A DNA stretch of 24,260 bases from CAYJFG01 sp964369405 (GTDB lineage: Bacteria; Bacillota; Clostridia; Oscillospirales; Acutalibacteraceae). Positions 1-8,841 of the stretch are shown here, one piece after another. The stretch covers positions 1 to 24,260 of the forward strand of contig CAYJGB010000029.1 of NCBI GenBank assembly GCA_964369405.1, in the 5' to 3' direction. The notes below the pieces were generated by a model. It was not told where the DNA came from, ran no database searches, and saw only the letters and a program-made list of their open reading frames with translations. Within the stretch, counting starts at the first letter, position 1; every line of letters starts with the position of its first letter. The position numbers and the translations under genes were made by a program.

Positions 1-735
1 TGCTCCAGTATCTCCTTTTGCTCCTTGCTCTCCTGTGTCTCCTTTTTCTCCTGCTAGACCTTGTGGACCTGTTGCTCCTGTTGCTCCAGTATCTCCTTTT
101 GCTCCTTGCTCTCCTGTGTCACCTTTTTCTCCTGCTGGACCTTGTGGACCTGTTGCTCCTGTTAAACCTTGTGGTCCTTGTATTCCAGATGGACCATACG
201 GACCTATTGGTCCTGTGTCACCTTTTGGTCCTTGTGCCCCTGTTGCTCCAGTATCTCCTTTTGCTCCTTGCTCTCCTGTGTCTCCTTTTTCTCCTGCTGG
301 ACCTTGTGGACCTGTTGCTCCTGTTAAACCTTGTGGTCCTTGTATTCCAGATGGACCATACGGACCTATTGGTCCTGTGTCACCTTTTGGTCCTTGTGCC
401 CCTGTTGCTCCAGTATCTCCTTTTGCTCCTTGCTCTCCTGTGTCTCCTTTTTCTCCTGCTGGACCTTGTGGCCCTATGTCACCCCTAGGCCCTGGTGGAC
501 AACAAACACAACACTTCAAACTTTTTTCACAATAATCTGTATCATCTCTTTTATTACAATCACATGTACATTCATCATTATTACAATGATGAGAAACACA
601 TGATTCACACGGCGTTAAACAAGTTGAAATAACATCTGCTCTACAACTTGCATCGATGCGATTAGTTTTTGTATTTTTTAACCTCTCTAGCTCAGATGAT
701 GAAGAACAATCATTATATTTTCCATACATACTCAA
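1..735 (-). CDS. collagen-like surface protein, C-terminus beyond window
   Basis: Reading the minus strand gives an open frame that runs off the left edge. The first ~85 residues are rich in cysteine (14 Cys, including a CCVCC cluster just before the repeats), followed by unbroken Gly-X-Y triplets such as GPQGPAGEKGDTGEQGAKGD. Proteins of this type (BclA-like) form collagen triple helices on spore or cell surfaces. No signal peptide or anchor is visible; the C-terminus is missing. Start choice is uncertain: an ATG at 783 has no ribosome binding site, whereas TTG at 735 follows AGGAG by 8 bases; ATG at 729 is also in frame. The upstream minus sequence has CATATATTA (845-837), which fits the CATAnnnTA -10 of late sporulation sigma K, but no matching -35 was found. 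A spore-coat or exosporium role is therefore only an inference. Gene identity as collagen-like is secure; anchoring and role are not. Confidence 0.85.
   Translation of the reverse strand, partial: MSMYGKYNDCSSSSELERLKNTKTNRIDASCRADVISTCLTPCESCVSHHCNNDECTCDCNKRDDTDYCEKSLKCCVCCPPGPRGDIGPQGPAGEKGDTGEQGAKGDTGATGAQGPKGDTGPIGPYGPSGIQGPQGLTGATGPQGPAGEKGDTGEQGAKGDTGATGAQGPKGDTGPIGPYGPSGIQGPQGLTGATGPQGPAGEKGDTGEQGAKGDTGATGATGPQGLAGEKGDTGEQGAKGDTGA
131..454 (-). repeat. two perfect 162-bp tandem repeats in the collagen-like gene
   Basis: 131-292 and 293-454 are identical by eye over 162 bases (54 codons, 18 Gly-X-Y triplets). A shorter 81-base unit (9 triplets) lies at 50-130, and the array starts with a partial unit at 455-480. 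Exact identity at DNA level implies recent duplication by slippage or recombination, and copy number is likely to vary between strains. Confidence 0.9.
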
Positions 736-881
736 ACTATCATCTCCTAAAATTCGTAATAATAGGGTTTTCCCCTTAATCATTTTATGAATTTTAAATA
801 TGATTGGTGATTAAGATGACTGTTAAAAACGCTCTATAATATATGTTTTGGTCAGTAAAAACTAAAAAACTTGCAAAAATA

Positions 882-912
882 GACCCTTACTTGCACTATG
901 CAAATAAGGGTC
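882..912 (-). terminator. terminator after major pilin gene
   Basis: GACCCTTA pairs with TAAGGGTC, with an inner TTGC/GCAA stem. On the minus strand the hairpin is followed by TATTTTT. It lies 49 bases after the pilin stop codon and ends the pilus operon before the collagen-like gene. Confidence 0.8.
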
Positions 913-960
913 ATTTTATTAAACTTTAAATACTATTTGACTTCTAACAACAATTAGAGA

Positions 961-2730
961 TTAAACAGTAGTTTTTCTTGATTTTCTATATCTAGCAAAT
1001 AATACAGTAGCTAAACCAACTAATGCTAAACCAATGATTGTAAACATTAATGTACCTTGTCCACCTGTGATTGGTAGGTCTGGTTTTTCAACGTTTTTAA
1101 TTTCCATAAAGTCATATGTAGTTGAATCATCATCATCATAGCTTGTTGCATTTACTGTAAACGAGATAGGTGAATCATTTAGATGATATTCTGCTGGAGC
1201 TTTTGTTTCTACTAACCAGTAATCACCGTAAGCTAAACCAACAACTTCAAATGTACCATCAGCAGCTGAAACTAAACCAGTTACTATTGGGTTTACACCG
1301 TTTTCAGCATCAGCTTCAGTTGCATATACTACGAATTCTGCACCTGCAAGATGTATATCAGAATTAGTAGAGTCAACTTTAACGAATTTTTTACCACCTG
1401 TATATACAACTGGCTCATCACTATCTACTGTTTTTTCTACATCAAAGCTATTGTCAAATGTTAAATGAGCTTGGTTAGGTATATTCACACCTAGCACTGT
1501 TGTGTCTGTAATGTCAATTGTTGTAGTATATGTGATACTTAATTCAGTTACGCCGTCTAAAGCTGTTTTGCCACCATCAAAAGTATCAGAAATGAATGTA
1601 ATTGTTATTAAATCATCTGCAGTAACTTCTAATTGGTAATCAACTCCATCTACTAATTGTGCTGCATCAGCCATTACTTTAATTGATGCTTGATTTAAGA
1701 TAAGTCTTGAATCTATTTGGTCTGTAACAACATATTTAGCGTAAGTTGCAATGTCAGTTGGAACTACAGGAGAAATTTTCCATGTAGCTGGAGCATCTGC
1801 GTCTACATTTGCAGCTGGTCCAAATGTAACACCATCTTTAGAAACAGTTTTGTTAATAACTGGTTCTTTACTATTGTCTATAGTAACTTGTACTACTTCA
1901 ACTGATGCATCTTTAGTAATACTAAAATATTTTGCATCAACTTTACCATAACCTGTTGGAGCAACTGTCTCTACAAATCTGTAATCACCTTTTAATAGGT
2001 TTGGAACTGTTATTTTACCAGCTGCATCTGTTACTAAATCTGATTTAATTACTGCATATGTGTCATCTGGTTGTTTCATTTCTAAATCAAATGTAGCTGA
2101 TAACCCAGCTGTGATAGTTTCTCCTTCAATTGTTTTTGTTAAAACAACTGTACCTAACATTGTATAGTTTTTAGGGTAAACGTGTACATTGTAATTCCAA
2201 GTTTCTTGATCAACGTTTGTATAAGGTAAATCAACTACAAAATTCATAGATTTTGCTGTAACTTTGTCTGGAGATTTTGTTTCAACGATTAAGTATCTGC
2301 CTTGATCTATATCACCACCGTTTTGATCATCTTCAAATGTAGCTGTACCAGTAGCATCTGTAATTACAGTTCCAACTGGAGTGTATATATCTGAATCTGG
2401 AATATCTGTTTTGTTTTTGTATAGGTCTTCAAAAGCTCTACCAGCCGCATTATCTTCAATTAAATAAGCTGCAAATGTTACCTCTGCAAGTGGTTCATAT
2501 GTTGGAGGAACATCTAACTCTGTACTAGCAACGTCGTTGCTGTTTCCAATTAAGTCATATGCACCTGTGCCACCATCTGGAACATCATACTTATGTATTG
2601 TTAATGATACTGGCTCTGATTCGTCAACAAGTGGATCATTTGCTGCGAATACAGTTGTTGAGAATGCTGACATTAGTAAAGCTATAACAAGCACTAACGC
2701 CATAGTTGTTTTAGTTGTAAATCTTTTCAT
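961..2730 (-). CDS. LPXTG-anchored major pilin (SpaA type)
   Basis: 589-residue secreted pilin subunit. Residues 1-29 form a signal peptide ending VFA. A pilin motif WNYNVHVYPKN places the likely cross-linking lysine at K187, which sortase C would join to the next subunit's LPXTG threonine. E-box-like motifs with the isopeptide glutamate occur at YLIVETKSP (E150), YRFVETVAPTG (E254) and YWLVETKAP near residue 520, marking SpaA/Cna-B type domains stabilised by Lys-Asn bonds. The middle (about 290-430) looks like a type-2 fimbrial isopeptide domain. The sorting signal is LPITG (552-556), a hydrophobic helix and a basic RYRKSRK tail. It is the second gene of the pilus operon, 69 bases behind the tip-type subunit, with its own AAGGAAGG site before ATG. 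Having both pilin motif and E-boxes, it is the shaft subunit. No sortase is adjacent. Confidence 0.92.
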   Translation of the reverse strand: MKRFTTKTTMALVLVIALLMSAFSTTVFAANDPLVDESEPVSLTIHKYDVPDGGTGAYDLIGNSNDVASTELDVPPTYEPLAEVTFAAYLIEDNAAGRAFEDLYKNKTDIPDSDIYTPVGTVITDATGTATFEDDQNGGDIDQGRYLIVETKSPDKVTAKSMNFVVDLPYTNVDQETWNYNVHVYPKNYTMLGTVVLTKTIEGETITAGLSATFDLEMKQPDDTYAVIKSDLVTDAAGKITVPNLLKGDYRFVETVAPTGYGKVDAKYFSITKDASVEVVQVTIDNSKEPVINKTVSKDGVTFGPAANVDADAPATWKISPVVPTDIATYAKYVVTDQIDSRLILNQASIKVMADAAQLVDGVDYQLEVTADDLITITFISDTFDGGKTALDGVTELSITYTTTIDITDTTVLGVNIPNQAHLTFDNSFDVEKTVDSDEPVVYTGGKKFVKVDSTNSDIHLAGAEFVVYATEADAENGVNPIVTGLVSAADGTFEVVGLAYGDYWLVETKAPAEYHLNDSPISFTVNATSYDDDDSTTYDFMEIKNVEKPDLPITGGQGTLMFTIIGLALVGLATVLFARYRKSRKTTV

Positions 2731-2799
2731 GATTTTAAATCCTTCCTTTGATAAAAATATTATTTTTTTGATAAATTATATAAAGTTTAACTTTAAATT

Positions 2800-5700
2800 T
2801 TAATTAGTTTTTCCTATTCTTTTTCTAAAGATAAAGAATAATGCACCTGCTACCAATATAAACCCACCAGCTACAATATACATAATATAAGGAGTAATAT
2901 CAGCACCTGTAACAGGTAAATCAGGTTTTCCAGGATCTTCTACATTTATTACTTGATTTAAATCTGTAGTATCAATAGTGATTTCTACAGCCTCAGCTAA
3001 TAATTGATGACTTTCTGGAGCTTTTGTTTCAACTAGAAAATATGTACCAAGTTCTAAATTAGTAAATATAATTTGTCCATCAGGATTAACTATTTCTAGT
3101 TCTGTAGCCGTATTGAAGTCTTCGTCAGTATATGTCCATTCACTAGTCATCGGGTCAAGTGTAGCTGGAACTAATTTAAACTTGGCGCCTGTTAAAGGTT
3201 CGTTATTTTCGTCAACTTTATTAACAGTTAGAGTACCAATGTTTTTATTATTGAATTTTACTTCAGGATATTCTTGAACTATTGTGTATTCATTTGCATT
3301 TCCAAGCATTTCGCCCGAAGTAAGTACAAAATACACTGGCATAGTTGTAACTATTGCACCATATGCATCTGTACTAACATTTACTATAGCTTTATAAATT
3401 TCTGTTCCATAAACTGTATTAGAGTCTGGAACAGCTGGAATTTTTTCTCTAATATAGAATACATTATTTCCTACATCATCTACATCAAATGTTAACTTGT
3501 CTGTAAGAGCAGATGTAAATTGTATTTTACCATCAACTGCACTATTTTTAGCTTCTGCAATTACGTTACCTTCATCGTCTAATAATTCGAAGTCATATTG
3601 TGTAGTTGAAAGTTCACCGTTTAAGTATTTATAAGCTTCTAAAACTGTACTTGCATTAGATATAGTATTAACATAGTCAATATCCACTACAGTAGTAGAA
3701 ATTGTAGCACTTTTAATTTGCTCATCCCAAGTATATCCAGATGTTACACTTTCAGTTACTAAAACCTCTGCACCAATTGGTAAACCTGTAAATTCAATGC
3801 TTTGTCCATCAGTAATACTTATTTTGCCGTTTGAATCAAGTGCTGCGTTAGATGTCGAACCATCAGTATCTGTAAGCACACCTGTTAAAGGATATACACC
3901 AAAATCAGTTTCACCAGGAAGTTTAACTTCTACAGTAAACTCAAATGGAGAAGTATCAGTAGCTGGCGTACTATCAGGATTTAAAACTTCTTTACTTAAG
4001 TTAAATGCACCAGTCTTAATTTTATTGGTAAACACTACACCAACGTGAGTTTTATCAAAAAATTCTCCACTTATTTTTTCATACTTAAATATAGCCTCTT
4101 TATCATCTGACCCTTCAGCAGAAGATGCTATGTTAACTCCACTAGTCATGTCTTTAGCTACCCAACTAGTATCATAAGCATCTGCATTAGATTCTACAAT
4201 TTTGACATAATCACCTGGAGTATATTGATTTACAAATGATAATTTATCTTTGTCCGCTATACTAAATTTACCATCTGTTCCAGTGTTCAAGACACTAGAA
4301 GACGATGTAGAACTATCATATTTAGTATATTCTTTTTGCGTTGCTAGATTAGTTGCACTAGCTTCACTTTCTCCATAAGTAACCGTACCATCAAACTCGT
4401 GTGCACCATATACTTTTTCAGCCTGAGCAACTAACCCAGTGTTAACACCTGAATAATCAACTTGTTTTTCAACCTCTAGTTCATTACCAATTTCTTGGAA
4501 GTTAAATGAGAATTCTAAGTTAGACTCAGACATACCTCTTTCCATATAAAAAACTGTTAATTCATGAACTGCTTCAGTATCGTTATTATCAAAAGCTTCT
4601 GTTCCATCACCAAAAAGAGAAGGGAAATCAAAGTATTGTGTTGTACCGACACCAGAGGTTATTCCTGTAGTCATATCATATGTACCAGTTGTAATTGAAG
4701 ATTGTTTTGTAGCAAAATCTATACTACCACTAGCTTTTTTATGGTCTCCACCTAAGTCAAGAACTAAAACACCATCTACATATACCCATACATCATCATC
4801 ACCTGTATATGTAAACTGTACATTTTCAGAGTCTATCGCTCCACCCTTAGGTAAAGTAAACTGAGCATCAACTCTCATACCAAAACCAAAGTCTTCTGCC
4901 TCAGCTTTTTGTGATCCATCTTTGCTACTTGTGTCGTTTTTAGAATCAAACGGGAAGAAGCCCAGACCACTTGCCTCACCATTACTATAGTAAGCAAGTG
5001 CATCATACATGGCATAAGTATTACCTTCACCATAATTCATAGTAAGTTCTTTTTCTGCATTATCGTATCCACTAAACCAAATATTATCTTTTCCGTCTTG
5101 ACTACTAAATATATATAAGTCGTTTCCGGCAGTTGTTTGTGTAACTCTCATAGGCATTTTAGTTTCAACTACAGTACCTATTCCATTTTTTATAATAAAT
5201 TCATCATTAAAATATGGCATTTCTACACCATTTCCAACTGTTAATGCATTTTCTGAATTTAATTTTTGGTCTACAAGACCTTGAACAGAAATAGAATAGT
5301 TCTCTAACCCATTTGAGTTATTAGGTAGATAATTAAATTTGTATAGCGCATTTGCTTCAGTTGAACTCATTTGAGTTGGGTATTGATTGTCACGTGATAT
5401 ACCTACTGAACCAAAGTATCCATCTGGAAATCTACCAGGTGTTTTATCAAAGTAATTTCCCACATACAAAGGATATGTCCAACTATCATTATCTTTAGCA
5501 TATCTAGCAATATATCCATTAAATGTTTGATATGGTTCCCAAGCACCATGACTATCATACCACTGTGTTTCACGCCATCCATTTTCATATTCATAATCAG
5601 TATAGTAATCATAAAATGTTGCATTAACTGCATATAAATTACCTGCTTCTATCTGCTGATTAATTTCAGTAGATAATTCTGCATGATAAATCTCTCCAGT

Positions 5701-6135
5701 GTGTGTAGCAGGTCCGTCATAAGGCTTCCACTCATTTTGATAATAAACACTATTTGGCTGTATAGTTAAATCATCAGTTTTGTTATTACCATCAACGTTG
5801 AAAACTACATTAACTTGATCGCCTGGTAATACATACTTATACACATTAGTCTCCTCTTCAGCTAATGTCATTTTATCACCTGGCCACAGTGTTGGCGTTC
5901 CATCATTTCCTCCCCAAATATAAGCATTTGGCGTGCCAGCGCCTGTCCATTTGTAATAAATTACCTGGCCAGAAGCTGCTCCAACTGTCATGTTAGAATT
6001 CACTCCAGAACCAATCATAGCAAACACTGTCATTAATGAAGTTAGTAGAATAAGTAAGCATGTTAATACTGCTACAACCTTCTTTAACCTTTTACCAGAA
6101 AAAACCGCAAACGATTTTTTCACTTTTGTCATCAT
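2800..6135 (-). CDS. large LPXTG pilus tip/adhesin subunit with starch-binding-like and fibro-slime domains
   Basis: Start chosen at 6135 (MMTKVKKSF) because GGTGGAG lies just upstream; an in-frame ATG at 6213 has no such site. This gives 1111 residues. A long signal peptide (basic residues 4-19, hydrophobic 20-40) is followed by: a CBM26/CBM25-like starch-binding module (about 57-140; YYKW, IWGGNDG, LWPGD); a unique region with many Tyr/Trp (150-370); a PA14-like fibro-slime domain (about 385-550) with the motif GDDDVWVYVDG (445-455); several Spy0128/SpaA-like isopeptide domains (about 555-1060, e.g. YIREKIP, YFLVETKAPESHQL); and LPVTG (1073-1077), membrane helix and RKRIGKTN tail. Domain names come from motif recognition, not a search. 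Position first in the operon, great length and binding modules suggest the pilus tip adhesin. Substrate may be a glycan, but this is inferred. Confidence 0.85.
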   Translation of the reverse strand: MMTKVKKSFAVFSGKRLKKVVAVLTCLLILLTSLMTVFAMIGSGVNSNMTVGAASGQVIYYKWTGAGTPNAYIWGGNDGTPTLWPGDKMTLAEEETNVYKYVLPGDQVNVVFNVDGNNKTDDLTIQPNSVYYQNEWKPYDGPATHTGEIYHAELSTEINQQIEAGNLYAVNATFYDYYTDYEYENGWRETQWYDSHGAWEPYQTFNGYIARYAKDNDSWTYPLYVGNYFDKTPGRFPDGYFGSVGISRDNQYPTQMSSTEANALYKFNYLPNNSNGLENYSISVQGLVDQKLNSENALTVGNGVEMPYFNDEFIIKNGIGTVVETKMPMRVTQTTAGNDLYIFSSQDGKDNIWFSGYDNAEKELTMNYGEGNTYAMYDALAYYSNGEASGLGFFPFDSKNDTSSKDGSQKAEAEDFGFGMRVDAQFTLPKGGAIDSENVQFTYTGDDDVWVYVDGVLVLDLGGDHKKASGSIDFATKQSSITTGTYDMTTGITSGVGTTQYFDFPSLFGDGTEAFDNNDTEAVHELTVFYMERGMSESNLEFSFNFQEIGNELEVEKQVDYSGVNTGLVAQAEKVYGAHEFDGTVTYGESEASATNLATQKEYTKYDSSTSSSSVLNTGTDGKFSIADKDKLSFVNQYTPGDYVKIVESNADAYDTSWVAKDMTSGVNIASSAEGSDDKEAIFKYEKISGEFFDKTHVGVVFTNKIKTGAFNLSKEVLNPDSTPATDTSPFEFTVEVKLPGETDFGVYPLTGVLTDTDGSTSNAALDSNGKISITDGQSIEFTGLPIGAEVLVTESVTSGYTWDEQIKSATISTTVVDIDYVNTISNASTVLEAYKYLNGELSTTQYDFELLDDEGNVIAEAKNSAVDGKIQFTSALTDKLTFDVDDVGNNVFYIREKIPAVPDSNTVYGTEIYKAIVNVSTDAYGAIVTTMPVYFVLTSGEMLGNANEYTIVQEYPEVKFNNKNIGTLTVNKVDENNEPLTGAKFKLVPATLDPMTSEWTYTDEDFNTATELEIVNPDGQIIFTNLELGTYFLVETKAPESHQLLAEAVEITIDTTDLNQVINVEDPGKPDLPVTGADITPYIMYIVAGGFILVAGALFFIFRKRIGKTN

Positions 6136-6290
6136 TTTTCTCCACCTTTCATAATTAATGTTTTTGATTTTGTTATGAATTTTAAAATCTGTCAATATAA
6201 CTTTAAAACTCACAGCAACATAGACTTTGCAAAATTTATAAAAATACCTTACCTTATTTTAACATATCAATTTTGCAATTTCTTACGTAA

Positions 6291-6320
6291 ATTATAACTT
6301 TTTTTTTTATAATATGTCAA
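6291..6320 (-). promoter_or_regulatory. sigma-A promoter of the pilus operon
   Basis: On the minus strand TTGACA (6320-6315) and TATAAT (6296-6291) are separated by 18 bases, both perfect consensus. It leaves an untranslated leader of about 150 bases before the start at 6135. Within the leader a second TTGACA occurs near 6195 without a good -10. Confidence 0.75.
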
Positions 6321-6395
6321 CAAGCAAATTTATACAAAATCTACAATTAATTTATGAATTTTACTCAATTTTAAGTTTTTTATTATTATTATTAT

Positions 6396-6407
6396 GAACA
6401 AATGTTC
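6396..6407. promoter_or_regulatory. possible LexA/SOS (DinR) box
   Basis: GAACAAATGTTC fits the Gram-positive LexA core GAAC-N4-GTTC, including the preferred R-N-R-Y centre. On the minus strand it sits in the spacer of a weak promoter candidate TTGCAT (6419-6414), 17 bases, CATAAT (6396-6391), upstream of the main pilus promoter. A match to the eight fixed bases has a chance expectation of a few tenths in a window this size and composition, so confidence is low. Confidence 0.3.
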
Positions 6408-6750
6408 TATTTAATGCAAAATTTTTATTTTTAGTTTTCGTTACTATATTTGCAAATTGTAAAAACATTTGTTTATTTTTAATACATTGTGGTATTATCT
6501 TGTGTATAAATACTACGATATTTATAAATAAATCAACTGTTTTACTTACACATTCTTTCTTATCACCGTATTAAAGCGATAAAATCGATTTGTGATTTTT
6601 TGTTATTTGTACTTTCAGTAAAATTTTTTATCTCTGATTTATTAATCTAATTTTTTGTATGCATTTACATATTTGTCTTTTAAATTTTTGCAAAATTCAC
6701 AGTATATAAAATCATCAAGTTCAATATTTACATTTATTTTTTAAAAAGTA

Positions 6751-6780
6751 TTGACAACTACTATTTTTCAGTTATATAAT
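6751..6780 (+). promoter_or_regulatory. sigma-A promoter of the leuA leader
   Basis: TTGACA (6751-6756), 18-base spacer, TATAAT (6775-6780). Transcription would begin near 6787 and read through the T-box leader. Confidence 0.8.
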
Positions 6781-6786
6781 AATGCA

Positions 6787-7051
6787 TATACAATTTTATA
6801 TTTTATAAACTTTGATAGGGATAAAATACTTTTATTATTGCAAAGAGAGCTACTGTTTGGTGAAAAGTAGTGTTTAATATAGTATATATAGCTCACCCTT
6901 GAGTTTTTTGTCTGAAATCATTTAAGACAAAACGAGTTACTTCGTTATAAGTATAAGCTTTTGCTTTTAAAGAAACACTTTGTGTTTAAATTTGGGTGGT
7001 ACCACGGATTAATACATTCGTCCCTATTCCTTTTTTGGAATAGGGATTTTT
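6787..7051 (+). promoter_or_regulatory. T-box leader (leucine) upstream of leuA
   Basis: A tRNA-sensing riboswitch. Stem I carries the usual AAAGAGAGC start and a GGTGAAAAG distal segment. The specifier is most likely CTC (Leu) at 6892-6894, in the typical context GCTCACCCTTGAG. The T-box GGGTGGTACCACGG spans 6994-7007; its TGGT (6997-7000) can pair with the 3' ACCA of uncharged tRNA-Leu, which has discriminator A. The antiterminator competes with the terminator at 7021-7051. Expected behaviour: leucine starvation raises uncharged tRNA-Leu and allows leuA transcription. Confidence 0.92.
7021..7051 (+). terminator. T-box intrinsic terminator
   Basis: TCCCTATTCC pairs perfectly (10 bp) with GGAATAGGGA around a six-T loop and is followed by TTTTT. 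It forms when the antiterminator is not stabilised by uncharged tRNA. Confidence 0.92.
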
Positions 7052-7085
7052 ATATTTATTTTTATTATTAAAAGGAGAAATTATT

Positions 7086-8789
7086 ATGAATACATCTTAC
7101 AAAAAATATATACCGTTTAAACAAATCAACTTAAAAAACAGAAAATGGCCAGATAATGTTATAGATACTGCGCCTACTTGGTGTAGCGTTGACTTACGTG
7201 ACGGTAACCAAGCTCTAATCGACCCTATGAACTTAGAAGAAAAACTAGAATTTTTTACAGCACTTTGCGATATGGGTTTTAAAGAGATAGAAATCGGTTT
7301 TCCATCAGCATCTGAAACGGAGTTTGAAATTTGTCGTAAACTTATTGAAGAAAATTACATTCCAGAAGATGTTACTATACAAGTACTAGTGCAAGCACGT
7401 GAACATTTAATTAGAAAAACTTTTGACGCAATTAAAGGTGCTAAAAATGTAATTGTTCATTTTTATAACTCAACATCTACTTTACAAAGGAAAGTTGTAT
7501 TTAATAAAGATATGCAAGGTATTACAGATATTGCTGTTGAGGGTGCAAAACTAATAAAGCAACTTACTGATGATTACGACGGAGATACTAATATAAGGTT
7601 TGAATATTCACCAGAAAGCTTTAGTGGTACTGAAATGGACTTTGCAGTTGACATTTGCTCTAGTGTTATAGATGCATTAGGCTCTACAAAAGAAAACCCA
7701 GTAATACTAAATTTACCTAGCACTGTAGAAATGTGTACTCCTAACACTTATGCAGACCAAATTGAATACTTTATAGGTAAGCTAGAAAAAAGAGATTGTG
7801 CAATTATTAGCATACACCCACATAACGACAGAGGTTGTGGAGTAGCTGCAGCAGAGCTTGCAGTACTAGCAGGAGCACAAAGAGTAGAGGGAACACTTTT
7901 TGGAAACGGAGAGAGAACAGGTAACTTAGATATAGTAACTATGGGCCTTAATATGTACACTCAAGGAGTAGACCCAGAACTTGACTTTAGCAACTTACCA
8001 AAATATAAAGAGATATACGAAAGATGCACAAACTTAAAAATACATGAGCGTACTCCATATGTGGGAGAGTTAGTATTTACAGCTTTCTCAGGTTCTCACC
8101 AAGATGCGATTAATAAAGGTACTCAATATATGAAAGAGAGCAATTCTGATTATTGGGAAGTGCCATATTTACCTATAGACCCAGCAGACGTTGGTAGAGC
8201 ATATGAGCCAATAATAAGAATAAACTCTCAATCAGGTAAAGGTGGTTCAGCGTTTATAATGGCAAACAATTTTGGTTATTATCTACCTAAGAAAATGCAC
8301 CCAGAATTTGGAGATTTAGTACAAACAGAATGTGAAATAAAAGGTAAAGAACTTACAGCTAATGAATTGTTAGAAGTGTTCGAAAACGAATACTTAAATG
8401 CACCAAAGAAATATATGTTAATTAAGCATAAAATACAAGAAGAGGGAGAAAATGCAAACCATACAGTACATTTTAAAGGTACTTTATCAATAACAGATAA
8501 CAACACTACTAAAGAACAAGTTATAGAGGCAAACGGAAACGGTCCAATTGATGCATTCTTCAATGCAATGAAGACAATCGGTGTAGATTGTTATAAGTTC
8601 CTATCTTACAGCGAACACGCTATATCAGAGGGCGCAGACTCAAAAGCTATAGCATACATTGAGCTACTGCGTAAAAATGGTAAAACAATTTTTGGTGTAG
8701 GAATTGAAAGTAATATAAATATGGCATCAATCAGTGGTGTGTTAAATGCAATAAATAGAGCAAATCACTTATTAAGTATTGGTAAATAA
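7086..8789 (+). CDS. leuA: 2-isopropylmalate synthase
   Basis: Condenses acetyl-CoA and 2-oxoisovalerate to 2-isopropylmalate, the first committed step of leucine synthesis, in the cytoplasm. 567 residues, the usual length for the longer LeuA form. The HMGL-like TIM barrel begins with LRDGNQAL (R38-D39 for catalysis and metal binding) and contains the metal ligands in SIHPHNDRG near residue 244 and GNGERTGN shortly after. The C-terminal part (about 430-567) matches the leucine-sensing dimerisation domain, so feedback inhibition by leucine is expected on top of T-box control. AAGGAG sits 7-8 bases before ATG. It stands alone: leuB, leuCD or ilv genes do not follow, and a terminator lies about 100 bases downstream. 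Confidence 0.96.
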   Translation: MNTSYKKYIPFKQINLKNRKWPDNVIDTAPTWCSVDLRDGNQALIDPMNLEEKLEFFTALCDMGFKEIEIGFPSASETEFEICRKLIEENYIPEDVTIQVLVQAREHLIRKTFDAIKGAKNVIVHFYNSTSTLQRKVVFNKDMQGITDIAVEGAKLIKQLTDDYDGDTNIRFEYSPESFSGTEMDFAVDICSSVIDALGSTKENPVILNLPSTVEMCTPNTYADQIEYFIGKLEKRDCAIISIHPHNDRGCGVAAAELAVLAGAQRVEGTLFGNGERTGNLDIVTMGLNMYTQGVDPELDFSNLPKYKEIYERCTNLKIHERTPYVGELVFTAFSGSHQDAINKGTQYMKESNSDYWEVPYLPIDPADVGRAYEPIIRINSQSGKGGSAFIMANNFGYYLPKKMHPEFGDLVQTECEIKGKELTANELLEVFENEYLNAPKKYMLIKHKIQEEGENANHTVHFKGTLSITDNNTTKEQVIEANGNGPIDAFFNAMKTIGVDCYKFLSYSEHAISEGADSKAIAYIELLRKNGKTIFGVGIESNINMASISGVLNAINRANHLLSIGK

Positions 8790-8841
8790 CTAATAAAATT
8801 TATAATTGAGAAATTCATAAGCCACAATATATTAAAGAACA

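Larger units (their letters stand above)
6214..6750. other. long AT-rich gap without a gene
   Basis: No convincing open frame on either strand. It holds the pilus promoter, the LexA-like site and long A/T runs. At 6561-6601 there is a weak plus-strand hairpin (ATCAC/GTGAT outer stem, CGAT/ATCG inner stem) followed by six T; no promoter or gene could be assigned to it. Confidence 0.6.

Noticed and set aside
1..480. Repeats at the left edge as a CRISPR array
   Set aside because: Units are 81 or 162 bases without unique spacers and read as Gly-X-Y codons on the minus strand.
18..603. Plus-strand leucine-rich and proline-rich frames across the left edge
   Set aside because: They are mirror frames of the collagen repeats, without ribosome sites; the minus strand explains them fully.
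837..845. Sigma K promoter of the collagen-like gene
   Set aside because: CATATATTA fits the -10 but the expected AC-type -35 is missing at the right distance; kept only as a remark.
6561..6605. Possible small RNA ending in a hairpin plus T run
   Set aside because: Stem is only 5 plus 4 pairs, no upstream promoter could be defined, and the surrounding sequence is very AT-rich.
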